Under the pieces are notes generated by a model. The model was not told the origin of the DNA. It saw nothing but the letters and a program-made list of their open reading frames with translations, and made no database searches. 64,000 nt of DNA from Bradyrhizobiaceae bacterium. Its GTDB lineage: Bacteria > Pseudomonadota > Alphaproteobacteria > Rhizobiales > Xanthobacteraceae. The number at the start of each line of letters is the position of its first letter. The stretch's first letter is position 1. The stretch lies in assembly GCA_020544565.1 (NCBI GenBank), contig CP078014.1, forward strand, positions 3,102,016 through 3,166,015. The letters are read 5' to 3'. Shown here piece by piece: positions 24,515 to 35,710 of this stretch. A program made the translations under genes and the position numbers.

Positions 24515-26188
24515 CTGGACGTCGCGGTTTCGCAATGGCAGGCCATACGGCAGCAGGTTCTACAGCGGGACGGCTTCCGCTGTGTGTCCTGCGGCGCACC
24601 GCTGTGCTCTGCTGAGGCGGACATCCACCACTCGCTGCCGCGTTCGATGGGAGGCACCGATGAGCTTTCCAACCTCGTTACCCTCTGCGATGGCTGCCAT
24701 GCTGCACACCATCCTACGCTCCAAGCTGGCTTGGCACGACGTGTATTGGAGAAGTGGGCGATCCGTCTCGCAAAATGGCTCGATCATGAAGGAGTCGTGG
24801 TCGAGCGTACCGAGAGCTTCGGTCCGGCACTGCGCCTTTTCGGCGTGGGTCGCTTCCGCCAAGGCCAGCTGCCGATTGTGCTTTCGGCGCTATCGGGCAA
24901 GTCCATCCTCGTGGTGAGCCCTACCGGCTCAGGCAAGACGCTTTGCTTCCAGCTTCCCGCCGTATTGCGCAGCAGTGTGTCCTTGGTGGTCTCGCCCCTG
25001 AAAACCCTCATGACCGATCAGGTCTCGGCCCTTCTGCGCAAGAAGATACCGGCTACCTTCATCAACAGCGATCTCTCCAAGGAGGAGAAGGAAACCCGCT
25101 ATTCCATGCTCGCGCAGGCGGCGTTCAAGCTCCTCTATGTGGCGCCGGAGCGGTTCTTCGTCCGCAGCAAGGAAGAGCGCGACGGTCTCTCCCAATCCGC
25201 ACCGTCCTTTCTCGTGGTCGACGAGGCGCATTGCGTCGATCAGTGGGGCAACGATTTCCGCCCCGAGTATGGAAAGCTCGCACAGGTGCGGGCAGACCTT
25301 GGCTCGCCTCCGATCTTGGCCTTCACCGCCACCGCCGGCAGAGAGATGCAGGACCGCATCCTTGCCTCGCTCGGCATTCCCGATGCTACCATCTTCGTGC
25401 GGGACGTAGACCGGCCGAACATTGCGCTCTTGCGCCGGCGCTGCCCCGCCGAGAAGCGAGCCGAGGAAATCGCCGCATTGCTTCGCCTTCCGCAGGTGCA
25501 GAGAGAGAAGGTGATGGTCTTCGTCCCATCGGCAAAGGCTGGCGAGGAGCTCAAAGGGAAGCTCGCTGAGCTTGGCCTGGACATCCCGCTCTATCACTCG
25601 CGGCTCGGCACGCCGTTTGAGCGGCAGGAACTGCAAAAGCGCTTCCAAGGTGAAAGCCTACCCACAGTGGAGCACATCATCTGCACCAATGCCTTCGGCA
25701 TGGGCTTGGACATTCCGAACGTCCGGCTTGTCATTCACTGGCAGCAATCGGCATCGGTAGAAGATCTATTGCAGGAGTTCGGCCGCGCCGGGCGGGATCG
25801 CAAACCGTCCGTGTCGATCATCTTCCACGGGGGGTCCGGGAACAGCGACACTGGCCGCCTTCGGTTCATGGCGGACAAGACCGTAGAAAACGCCGACCTC
25901 GATGAACGCGGCAAGGCGCGGATGCGCGACCAGCGCTACCGCCAGATCGAGCAGGTTGCCGCGATGCTCACGGCGGATAGCTGCTTCCGCAGGTCCATCC
26001 GGAGCTACTTCGGAGACAGCACCATCGCACCCCAGCGGAGCCTCGCGGAGATCATTCTCGATTGGGTTTTCGGAACCAAGGAAGACGCTTCCAAGGCGCG
26101 CTTCTGCTGCGACTATTGCGACCACGAACTCCTGAAGAAATACAGCTTCCGGACGTATGTCTCCACCGTCCTCGAAGAGGCGAAATAG
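24515..26188 (+). CDS. HNH-RecQ-like helicase fusion, probable CTG start
   Basis: 557 residues if started at CTG 24515, which follows GGGGGAGG with six bases between; there is no ATG, GTG or TTG in frame until GTG 24584, which would cut into the zinc site. The N-terminus is an HNH-type domain: CVSC (23-26), DIHHSLPRSMGG, then CDGCHAAHH. A RecQ-like helicase follows, with SPTGSGKTLCFQ (about 135-146), VVDEAHCVDQWG (about 235) and ending in an extra CCDYCDHE zinc-like motif. Domains usual in RecQ such as HRDC are absent. It probably nicks and unwinds foreign DNA alongside the type III R-M pair 63 bases upstream. Confidence 0.85.
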   Translation: MDVAVSQWQAIRQQVLQRDGFRCVSCGAPLCSAEADIHHSLPRSMGGTDELSNLVTLCDGCHAAHHPTLQAGLARRVLEKWAIRLAKWLDHEGVVVERTESFGPALRLFGVGRFRQGQLPIVLSALSGKSILVVSPTGSGKTLCFQLPAVLRSSVSLVVSPLKTLMTDQVSALLRKKIPATFINSDLSKEEKETRYSMLAQAAFKLLYVAPERFFVRSKEERDGLSQSAPSFLVVDEAHCVDQWGNDFRPEYGKLAQVRADLGSPPILAFTATAGREMQDRILASLGIPDATIFVRDVDRPNIALLRRRCPAEKRAEEIAALLRLPQVQREKVMVFVPSAKAGEELKGKLAELGLDIPLYHSRLGTPFERQELQKRFQGESLPTVEHIICTNAFGMGLDIPNVRLVIHWQQSASVEDLLQEFGRAGRDRKPSVSIIFHGGSGNSDTGRLRFMADKTVENADLDERGKARMRDQRYRQIEQVAAMLTADSCFRRSIRSYFGDSTIAPQRSLAEIILDWVFGTKEDASKARFCCDYCDHELLKKYSFRTYVSTVLEEAK

Positions 26189-26571
26189 GCTTGGGTGACA
26201 TCGCGATACGAGGTCCACATCGAAGGGCAACGCGGAAGTGCAGCTGAGCTGTACGGCTGCAGGTCCGTACTGAAGCTCCGAAAAAGCGAAACAAAATCAA
26301 CCGCGGAGTTTGCATTCTCCATTCTCCGCTCCCCAAAAATTCTTGCCAAAAGTGCGGAGGTGCGGAAAAGCGGAAACGCTGAAGAAACAGTCGCTTACAC
26401 AAACCGTACCAAATCGGCGAAGTCGGGAGGTTTGGAGAGAGCTGGGCCAGGAGAGAGAATTTCGGGCCTCGACCGCCTCACCGAAGTGCAGAGGTTCGTT
26501 CGCGAATGCCCGTGAATATTGGCGTTTGTAGTGGGGCTAAAACGCGCCAGAGAAATTTTGTCAAAGCGGTC
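26189..26571. other. Gene-free island border before tRNA-Ser
   Basis: 383 bases with no supported gene. It contains three consecutive 8-base units beginning GCGGA (gcggaggt, gcggaaaa, gcggaaac) near 26355-26378 and an AT-rich section leading to the tRNA 3' end. This is where one attachment site of the island would be expected, but no repeat of the tRNA 3' end was found inside the window. Confidence 0.5.
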
Positions 26572-26661
26572 TGGCGGAGAGAGCGGGATTCGAACCCGCG
26601 ATACGGTTTCCCGTATACACACTTTCCAGGCGTGCGCCTTCAACCACTCGGCCACCTCTCC
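26572..26661 (-). tRNA. tRNA-Ser (GGA)
   Basis: 90-base class II tRNA including an encoded CCA end. The acceptor stem pairs GGAGAGG with the 3' UCUCUCC, the anticodon loop reads CUGGAAA with anticodon GGA, a long variable arm (UAUACGGGAAACCGUAU type hairpin) and the T-loop GGUUCGAAUCC are present, discriminator G. The 3' end faces the defence island, the typical orientation for integration into a tRNA end. Confidence 0.97.
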
Positions 26662-26815
26662 CGCGCGCCTGTCATGACGGGGCCCGCGCGATTTTGCAAG
26701 AGAGCGCGGGCACGGTTGGCAAATATTACGCAAGATCTTGAATTCGTGACCCTATTTAAGCACCCGGCATGGCGTGGAATCCGCCGGACCGCGCGGGCTG
26801 ACGGGGCAGCCGGCC

Positions 26816-28267
26816 TTAAGCAGAGGCCGCGCCGGTGAGCGAGCGCAGCGGGCGCACCATCGCAGGCAGCCGCGACGCCGGCGGCCACCCCGCCGCGCGG
26901 GTCGCCTCAAGCGCCGCGGTGAAGCCCGAGAACCATTGATGAATGGTGCCGGCGCGCAGCCGGCTCATCATCGCCTCCCACCGCATCCGCCGTTCGGTGG
27001 CGGGCATCGCCAGCGCGACGGCGATGGCGCGCGCCATGCCGTCGATGTCGTGCGGATTGACCAGCAGCGCGGCGTCGAGCTCGTTGGCGGCCCCGGCGAA
27101 TTTCGACAGCACGAGAACGCCGGGATCCACCGGATTCTGGGCCGCGACATATTCCTTGGCGACGAGGTTCATGCCGTCATGCAACGGCGTGACGACGCCG
27201 ACCTGCGCCGCGCGATAGAACCCTGCCAGCACGGTCTGGCCGAAGCCCTTGCTCAGATAGCGGATCGGCGTCCAGTCCACTTCACCATGACGGCCATTGA
27301 CCTCCGTGACCTGCCGCGCCAGCGCGTCCTGCAGATTGCTGTAGGCCTCGATGCCGCCGCGCGACGGCGTGGCGATCTGCAACAGGGAGACGGCGCGCTT
27401 GAGCGCGGGATCGATCTCGAACAGCCGGTCGAAGGCGCTGATGCGATTGACGAGACCCTTCGAATAATCGACGCGATCGACGCCGATGGCGAGACGCTCG
27501 CCATGCAGGCTCTTGCGCAGCCGCGATACCTCCGGGTGCGAGGCCGCGCGCTGGGCTTGCGCTGCGAAGCCGTCGACATCGATGCCGATGGGGAACGCGG
27601 CGATGCGCGACATGCCGAAGCGCGAGACGACACGTCCGCCCTCGACCGCGAGGCCAAGCTCGGTGCGCAGATACGCGGCGAAATTGTCGCAATCATCCTC
27701 GGTCTGGAATCCGATCAGATCGTAGCACAGCATCGCCTCGACCAGATCGCGATGATGCGGCACGCCCGCCATGATCCGGCGCGCCGGCCACGGCGTATGC
27801 AGAAAGAAACCGAGCGGATGGCGGATGCCGAGCTTGCGCAGCTCCGCGCCGAGGGCGAGGAAATGATAATCCTGAATCCAGATCATCGCGTCCGGCTTGC
27901 AGAACCGCATCAAGGCTCGCGCCATGAAGGCGTTCACTTCGCGATAGGACTGGTAATCGTCCGGCGAGACGTGAATGAGATCGGGCCGCGAATGCAAGGC
28001 GGGCCACAGCGCCGAATTGGCGAAGCCTTCATAGTAGCCGCCATAATGCGCCGCCGGCAGATCGAGCAACGCCAGCGCGCCCGTGCCGAGCGATTCGATT
28101 TCGGCAAACGACTCACGGCTGACATTATCGCGCACGCGGCCGGACGACCCGACCCAGATCGCACCTGATTTCTCCACCACCGGCAGCAGTGCTGCTGCCA
28201 GCCCTCCGGTCATCGGCTCATTTGCCTTTGCGCGAGCGACGCGATTGGAAACGACGACGAGATCCAC
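26816..28267 (-). CDS. otsA: Trehalose-6-phosphate synthase
   Basis: 483-residue GT20 enzyme making trehalose-6-phosphate from UDP-glucose and glucose-6-phosphate. It starts MDLVVVSNRVA and contains the family's TGGLAAALLPVV, the WIQDYHFLALGAEL segment, FFLHTPWPA, GIDVDGFA with RVDYSKGL, and the C-terminal LVLSKFAGAANEL and NPHDIDGMA phosphosugar region. Length is normal. It lies 286 bases downstream of the GH15 gene in the same direction as otsB, so the three form a trehalose module, likely for osmotic and desiccation tolerance. Confidence 0.96.
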   Translation of the reverse strand: MDLVVVSNRVARAKANEPMTGGLAAALLPVVEKSGAIWVGSSGRVRDNVSRESFAEIESLGTGALALLDLPAAHYGGYYEGFANSALWPALHSRPDLIHVSPDDYQSYREVNAFMARALMRFCKPDAMIWIQDYHFLALGAELRKLGIRHPLGFFLHTPWPARRIMAGVPHHRDLVEAMLCYDLIGFQTEDDCDNFAAYLRTELGLAVEGGRVVSRFGMSRIAAFPIGIDVDGFAAQAQRAASHPEVSRLRKSLHGERLAIGVDRVDYSKGLVNRISAFDRLFEIDPALKRAVSLLQIATPSRGGIEAYSNLQDALARQVTEVNGRHGEVDWTPIRYLSKGFGQTVLAGFYRAAQVGVVTPLHDGMNLVAKEYVAAQNPVDPGVLVLSKFAGAANELDAALLVNPHDIDGMARAIAVALAMPATERRMRWEAMMSRLRAGTIHQWFSGFTAALEATRAAGWPPASRLPAMVRPLRSLTGAASA

Positions 28268-28553
28268 AGAGTGTCCTCCAAGGCTTTGTGCCCTTCAAGG
28301 CTTTGCCTTTGCAAAACCAACACCTGTTCATCAATATGGTTCCTGGCCACGGTTCGGACTGAATGGTGTCACAGTTGGGCGCTTCGCATGGAACCGGCTC
28401 CATTACGTGAATCGTGACGAAATAAAAGCGGTTTGCCTAGACTTGACTTGAACGCATTTTCGCCATGCGGTTTTCACGAACATCGATGTTCCATCATCGC
28501 ACGACGAATGCGACGCTGGTGGCGCATGACGTTCCTACCGCGTCACCAACCGT

Positions 28554-30416
28554 TTAGCTGCGCCAGTACCGGTCTTCCCAGTTGCGCGACAGCTTCATGC
28601 CGGTGAGAATCAATCCGGCCATCGAATAGGTCTGCGGAAAATTTCCGAACAGCGCGCCGGTTTTCGGATCGACATCCTCCGACAACAGGCCGTAGCGGTT
28701 GCGATGGGCCAGCGCGTCCTCGAACAGTTCCCGCGCTTCCTCGCGACGCCCCTGCTGCCACCACGCATCGATCAGCCAGAACCGGCAGATCATGAACGCC
28801 GTCACCGGCAATCCGAAATCATCTTCGGCGGCATAGCGCATGACGTGCTTCTCGCGCAGCAACTCGCGCTCCATCACCCGCACCGTCTTGACGAAGCGCG
28901 GATCGTCCACCTCGCAGACGCCGAGATCGGGCAGCAGCAGCACGCTGGCGTCGAGATCGTCGGAGCCGAACGCGGCGGTGAACGCCTCGCGTTTCGGATT
29001 CCATGCCTTGTCGACCAGCTCCTTGTGGATGCCGTCGGCGATTGCATTCCAGTGCGCCGCCCGCTCACGCAGCCCGAGTCGCGCGGCAATCGCGCCGAGC
29101 CGGTTGACGCCGGCCCAGCACATCGCCACCGAATGGGTGTGCACGCGCTGGCGGCCGCGATATTCCCAGATGCCGGCATCCGGCTTCAGCGCCACCTCGC
29201 TCGCTTTCGCGCCGAGGCTTTCCAGCAGATGGAACAGGCGCTCGCCCCCCGGCGTCGGCAGCCGCCGGTCGAAGAACAGCGGAAGAGCGGCGAGAATCAC
29301 ACTGCCATAGGTGTCGTGCTGGACCTGATCGACAGCGGCATTGCCGACCCGCACCGGGCCATCGCCATGATAGCCCTTGAGATCGGCGGCGATCCATTCA
29401 TCCAGCGGCAGGTTCGGCACGATGCTGTAGACCGGCTTCAACGGCCCGTCGGCATTGGCGGCGATCGACAGGGTGAAGCCGATAAAGTCCTCCATGGTCT
29501 GCGTCGCGCCCACACGATTGAGCGCCTTCACCACGAAATAGGCGTCACGCAGCCAACAGTAGCGGTAGTCCCAGGTGCGGCCCGACCCCGGCGCTTCGGG
29601 AATCGAAGTGGTGTGCGCGGCGATGATGCCGCCGGTCTCCTCGAAATTCGACAGCTTGAGCGTGATCGCCGCGCGGATGATCGCTTCCTGCCATTCGTAG
29701 GAGATGTAGAGACGCCGCACCCAGTGCAGCCAATAGTTCCGGGTCTGCTCGGCGAACGACGCCGCGGTCGCGGCGAGATCGCCGGGATAGGGCTCGTCGT
29801 GACCGAACACCATGTGCACCGGCCGCGTCAGCACGAACGGCGTTTCATGCACGATCATGGAGATCGGCGCATCGGCGGTGACGCGCACGATCGATTCGTC
29901 CTCGACATAGCGGATGTGATTGCTGCCGAGCGAGCTTCGCTTCAGCGGCTTGCCATAGGAATGGGTGGGGCGGACGCGGATGGTGATGCGCGGCAGCCCG
30001 GCGATCGGCTCGATGATGCGGAACAGTTGCGGCGGCCGGAACATGCGGCCGTACTGGCGGAAGCGCGGAGCGAAATCGGTGATGCGCACGGCGTTGCCGT
30101 GGGCGTCGGTCAGCACCGTTTCCACCAGCGCGGTGTTGCGGACGTAGCCGGAGCGGAAATCCACCATGCCGTCCAGCACCACGTCGCTGAAGCCTTTTTC
30201 CTCGTCGCCCGCCAGCAGGCGGGAAAACACCGGATCGGCATCGAAACGCGGGAAGCACCACCACACCAGCCGCGACGTCGGATCGACCAGCGCCGCGGTC
30301 TTGCAATTGCCGATCACCGCGAGATCGAGGCCATGATCGACCCGCCCGCCAGAGCCGGCGCGCGCCGCGGGCGCAGGGTGTGATGTCAGATCCATCGTCG
30401 TCCTTGGAATATTCAT
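28554..30416 (-). CDS. Glycoside hydrolase family 15 (trehalase/glucoamylase-like)
   Basis: 620 residues. The opening (GNCKTAALVDPTSRLVWWCFPRFDADPVF) and AHTTSIPEAPGSGRTWDYRYCWLRDAYF are hallmarks of bacterial GH15 enzymes; members beside otsA/otsB are usually trehalases. The protein shows no signal peptide, so it acts in the cytoplasm, hydrolysing trehalose or an alpha-glucan. ATG 30416 overlaps the otsB stop as ATGA, showing coupling of synthesis and breakdown genes. The substrate is inferred from context; glucoamylase activity remains possible. Confidence 0.92.
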   Translation of the reverse strand: MNIPRTTMDLTSHPAPAARAGSGGRVDHGLDLAVIGNCKTAALVDPTSRLVWWCFPRFDADPVFSRLLAGDEEKGFSDVVLDGMVDFRSGYVRNTALVETVLTDAHGNAVRITDFAPRFRQYGRMFRPPQLFRIIEPIAGLPRITIRVRPTHSYGKPLKRSSLGSNHIRYVEDESIVRVTADAPISMIVHETPFVLTRPVHMVFGHDEPYPGDLAATAASFAEQTRNYWLHWVRRLYISYEWQEAIIRAAITLKLSNFEETGGIIAAHTTSIPEAPGSGRTWDYRYCWLRDAYFVVKALNRVGATQTMEDFIGFTLSIAANADGPLKPVYSIVPNLPLDEWIAADLKGYHGDGPVRVGNAAVDQVQHDTYGSVILAALPLFFDRRLPTPGGERLFHLLESLGAKASEVALKPDAGIWEYRGRQRVHTHSVAMCWAGVNRLGAIAARLGLRERAAHWNAIADGIHKELVDKAWNPKREAFTAAFGSDDLDASVLLLPDLGVCEVDDPRFVKTVRVMERELLREKHVMRYAAEDDFGLPVTAFMICRFWLIDAWWQQGRREEARELFEDALAHRNRYGLLSEDVDPKTGALFGNFPQTYSMAGLILTGMKLSRNWEDRYWRS

Positions 30417-31237
30417 CGCACCATCGCTTCCTCGTCGAGCAAATGCCTGAGCCAGGCGCGGACGTCCTTCGGATTGGCGAAGTATCCGTCCACGCCATGG
30501 GCGCGGCGACCGACGGAGAACGAAGCGCCGTGAAATGACGGCATGATGGCGAACACCGACTCGTCGGTGACGTCATCGCCGATGAACAGCGGCTGGCGTC
30601 CCTTGAACGGCGCGCACCCCATCAATTCGCGCACGCCGGTCGCCTTGGTGAAGCCGGCGTGCTTGATCTCGCACACGAACTTTCCGGGCAGCACGTCGAT
30701 GGGCGCCTGCGGCAGGTCGGCGCGCACCGCCGATACCGCCGCGTAGATCGCCCGCTCGCACTGCGGCGCCAGCCGGTAATGCAACGCGACGGAATAACCC
30801 TTGTCCTCGTACAAAATTCCGGGATCGAGCTGTGCGATCGCGATGAAGCGGCGCTTGAGATCGTTGTCCATGGGAGGTGCGCGGGCGGCCACCGCCTCGC
30901 TGTCCGCCGACAGGCGCATTTCCGCACCATGGCCGCCGACGGCGGGAAGCTGCAATGGCGCGAACATCACGTCGATATCCGTGAGCCCGCGCCCGCTGAC
31001 CAGCGCCAGCGCGCCGTCCAGCCGCTCGTACAGGGCCTCAAGGGTCGGACCGAGGTGCGGGGGCACGATCACATCGCGCGGGGTCGGCGCAAGCTCCACC
31101 AGCGTGCCGTCGATATCAAGCAGCAGCGCGATCCGGTCCAGCTCCAGGGTCGTGTCGAGCGATGCGACCAACATATTGTCCAGTATACCGTCCACCGCCC
31201 GGACTGCAGATTTTTCCATCACACGACGATCCATCAC
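30413..31237 (-). CDS. otsB: Trehalose-6-phosphate phosphatase
   Basis: 274-residue HAD-superfamily enzyme removing phosphate from trehalose-6-phosphate. The nucleophile motif is ALLLDIDGTLVELAPTP (about 37-53), with later KFVCEIKHAGFTKATGV and FIGDDVTDESVFAIMP motifs. The start may be at any of several early Met codons; I take the first. It is the first gene of the leftward trehalose operon, 170 bases downstream of a perfect GGAAC-N16-CGTT promoter, implying control by the general stress sigma factor EcfG. Confidence 0.95.
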   Translation of the reverse strand: MMDRRVMEKSAVRAVDGILDNMLVASLDTTLELDRIALLLDIDGTLVELAPTPRDVIVPPHLGPTLEALYERLDGALALVSGRGLTDIDVMFAPLQLPAVGGHGAEMRLSADSEAVAARAPPMDNDLKRRFIAIAQLDPGILYEDKGYSVALHYRLAPQCERAIYAAVSAVRADLPQAPIDVLPGKFVCEIKHAGFTKATGVRELMGCAPFKGRQPLFIGDDVTDESVFAIMPSFHGASFSVGRRAHGVDGYFANPKDVRAWLRHLLDEEAMVR

Positions 31238-31406
31238 AACTCCCTCTCAGGCGCGACCGACGCCGCGGAGGTCCGGAGCATGATGGAGATGAGACGACAG
31301 TCCCGCCGATCAATTCGCAACGGCAAGCGCACGACAGCAGCGCCGGCCGACTCGCGCCCCGACCAACTCCGGCGAAGAAAACAGACGTCTTCGCCTTTGT
31401 TGTGAC

Positions 31407-31431
31407 AACGGCCATCGCAACCAAAAGTTCC
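31407..31431 (-). promoter_or_regulatory. EcfG-type stress promoter for otsB
   Basis: On the minus strand GGAAC (31431-31427), 16 bases, CGTT (31410-31407): an exact match to the alphaproteobacterial EcfG consensus, pointed at otsB with a ~165-base leader. The gap 31238-31679 between otsB and the cox-like genes holds no gene that I can support. Confidence 0.65.
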
Positions 31432-31679
31432 CGTCGCCCGGTCCGGCGGGAACACGGCGCCCGATCCCGTGCCGGAGATGGAAATAGCCCCGATTCCCTT
31501 CGCATCTGCGAAATGGGCGCCGTCGGCTCCCGCCCCCACCATGATTCCCTAAAAATAGTCTTTAGCGGGCCGCTTTGTCCGGGCGGACGCGACGAAAATC
31601 CAAGTTGCAAAGCGCCATCCGCCGGTTGTTAATTAGAACGGTTACAAAAGAACCGTTTGAGAGTTTCTGGGAGGCCCAT

Positions 31680-32165
<486 letters not shown>

Positions 32166-32248
32166 TCCGCGACGATCGATTCTATTGACCAGGAGCGTCG
32201 CCCGCGCTGCCCGCGCGATCAAGGCGGCCATTATGGAAGGGTCAGACC

Positions 32249-34600
<2,352 letters not shown>

Positions 34601-34617
34601 GGACGGGGAGACAGATC

Positions 34618-35418
34618 ATGTACGAGACAACCTATCACCGCCCCGCCACCATCGACGACGCCGTCGCGCTGTTCGGCAAGGGCTCCGACTCGAAGTACCT
34701 CGCCGGCGGCCAGACCCTGCTGCCGGTGATGAAGCAGCGCCTCGCCGCGCCTAAAGACGTCATCGACCTCGCGCGGATTCCGGCGCTGGTCGGGGTCGCC
34801 GTCGCCGCCGATGCGGTGGTGATCAAGGCGGCGACGACGCATTACGATGTCGCCACCAGCGCCGAGGTGCGCAACGCCATTGCGGCGCTGACGCATCTGG
34901 CGGGCATGATCGGCGATCCCGCCGTGCGCTATCGCGGCACTATCGGCGGCTCGATCGCCAATAACGATCCGGCCGCGGACTATCCCGCCGCCGTGCTCGC
35001 GCTCGACGCCACGGTGAAGACCAACAAGCGCAGCATCAAGGCTGACGACTTCTTCCAGGGCCTGTTCACCACGGCGCTGGAGGACGGCGAGATCATCACC
35101 GAGGTCTCGTTCCCGATCCCGGCCAAGGCGGGCTACGCCAAGATGCGCCATCCGGCGTCGCGCTTCGCCCTCACCGGCGTGTTCGTCGCGAGGACGAAAG
35201 CGGGCGACGTCCGCGTCGCCGCCACCGGGGCGTCGCAGAACGGCGTGATGCGCGTGCCCGCCATTGAGGCGGCGCTCAAGGCGAACTGGTCGCCAGCCGC
35301 CATCGACGCGGTGACGATCTCCGCCGACGGGATGATGGACGATATTCACGGCTCGGCCCCCTATCGCGCCAACCTCATCAAGGTGATGGCGCAGCGCGCG
35401 GTGACCGACGCCGGTTAG
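34618..35418 (+). CDS. Form II cox-like FAD-binding medium subunit
   Basis: 266 residues. The FAD-binding motifs of the family are present: AGGQTLLPVMKQRL near residue 32 and TIGGSIANNDPAADYP near 105, the C-terminal CO_deh_flav_C part follows. It accepts electrons from the iron-sulfur subunit and passes them to an outside acceptor. ATG 34618 follows ACGGGGAG. Last gene of the operon; a strong hairpin terminator begins 30 bases downstream. Confidence 0.93.
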   Translation: MYETTYHRPATIDDAVALFGKGSDSKYLAGGQTLLPVMKQRLAAPKDVIDLARIPALVGVAVAADAVVIKAATTHYDVATSAEVRNAIAALTHLAGMIGDPAVRYRGTIGGSIANNDPAADYPAAVLALDATVKTNKRSIKADDFFQGLFTTALEDGEIITEVSFPIPAKAGYAKMRHPASRFALTGVFVARTKAGDVRVAATGASQNGVMRVPAIEAALKANWSPAAIDAVTISADGMMDDIHGSAPYRANLIKVMAQRAVTDAG

Positions 35419-35448
35419 GCGCGGCGGCGCACGCCTTCCATCGTTGCG

Positions 35449-35481
35449 ATGGCCGGGGCTTCTCCCCGGCCATTTGCTTTT
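35449..35481 (+). terminator. Rho-independent terminator after the cox-like operon
   Basis: Perfect 10-bp stem ATGGCCGGGG / CCCCGGCCAT (35449-35458 and 35464-35473), 5-base loop, followed by TTGCTTTT. Thirty bases past the FAD-subunit stop. Confidence 0.85.
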
Positions 35482-35710
35482 GACGGGTGCTTTGCGACGT
35501 CGAGCCCGCTGGCGGGACGCCCGCCAATGCTCTATCGTTGCCGCCGGCTCCGTCGGCAACGACGTGTCACGGATGCTCTTTGGCCCACCGATATTGCGCA
35601 CATCCTCATTCCCGGCGAATTCATTCCGTTCCGATTGATGGCTCGATCTGTCCTGACCGTCTGTTTCGACTGCCGGCGTAGAGCGTCCGGCGCATTGCGC
35701 GCAGGCGCGC

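Noticed and set aside
26189..26571. Tyrosine integrase or attachment repeat next to tRNA-Ser
   Set aside because: No such ORF or repeated tRNA 3' end could be found in the window; the island's only recombinase is the serine type at 16.6 kb.
26774..28168. 464-codon plus-strand ORF opposite otsA
   Set aside because: Arg/Asp/His-rich shadow frame; otsA motifs are on the minus strand.
28466..28492. Second EcfG promoter upstream of otsA
   Set aside because: GGAAC is present but the -10 at the right distance is CGCA and the spacing is 18; too weak to claim.
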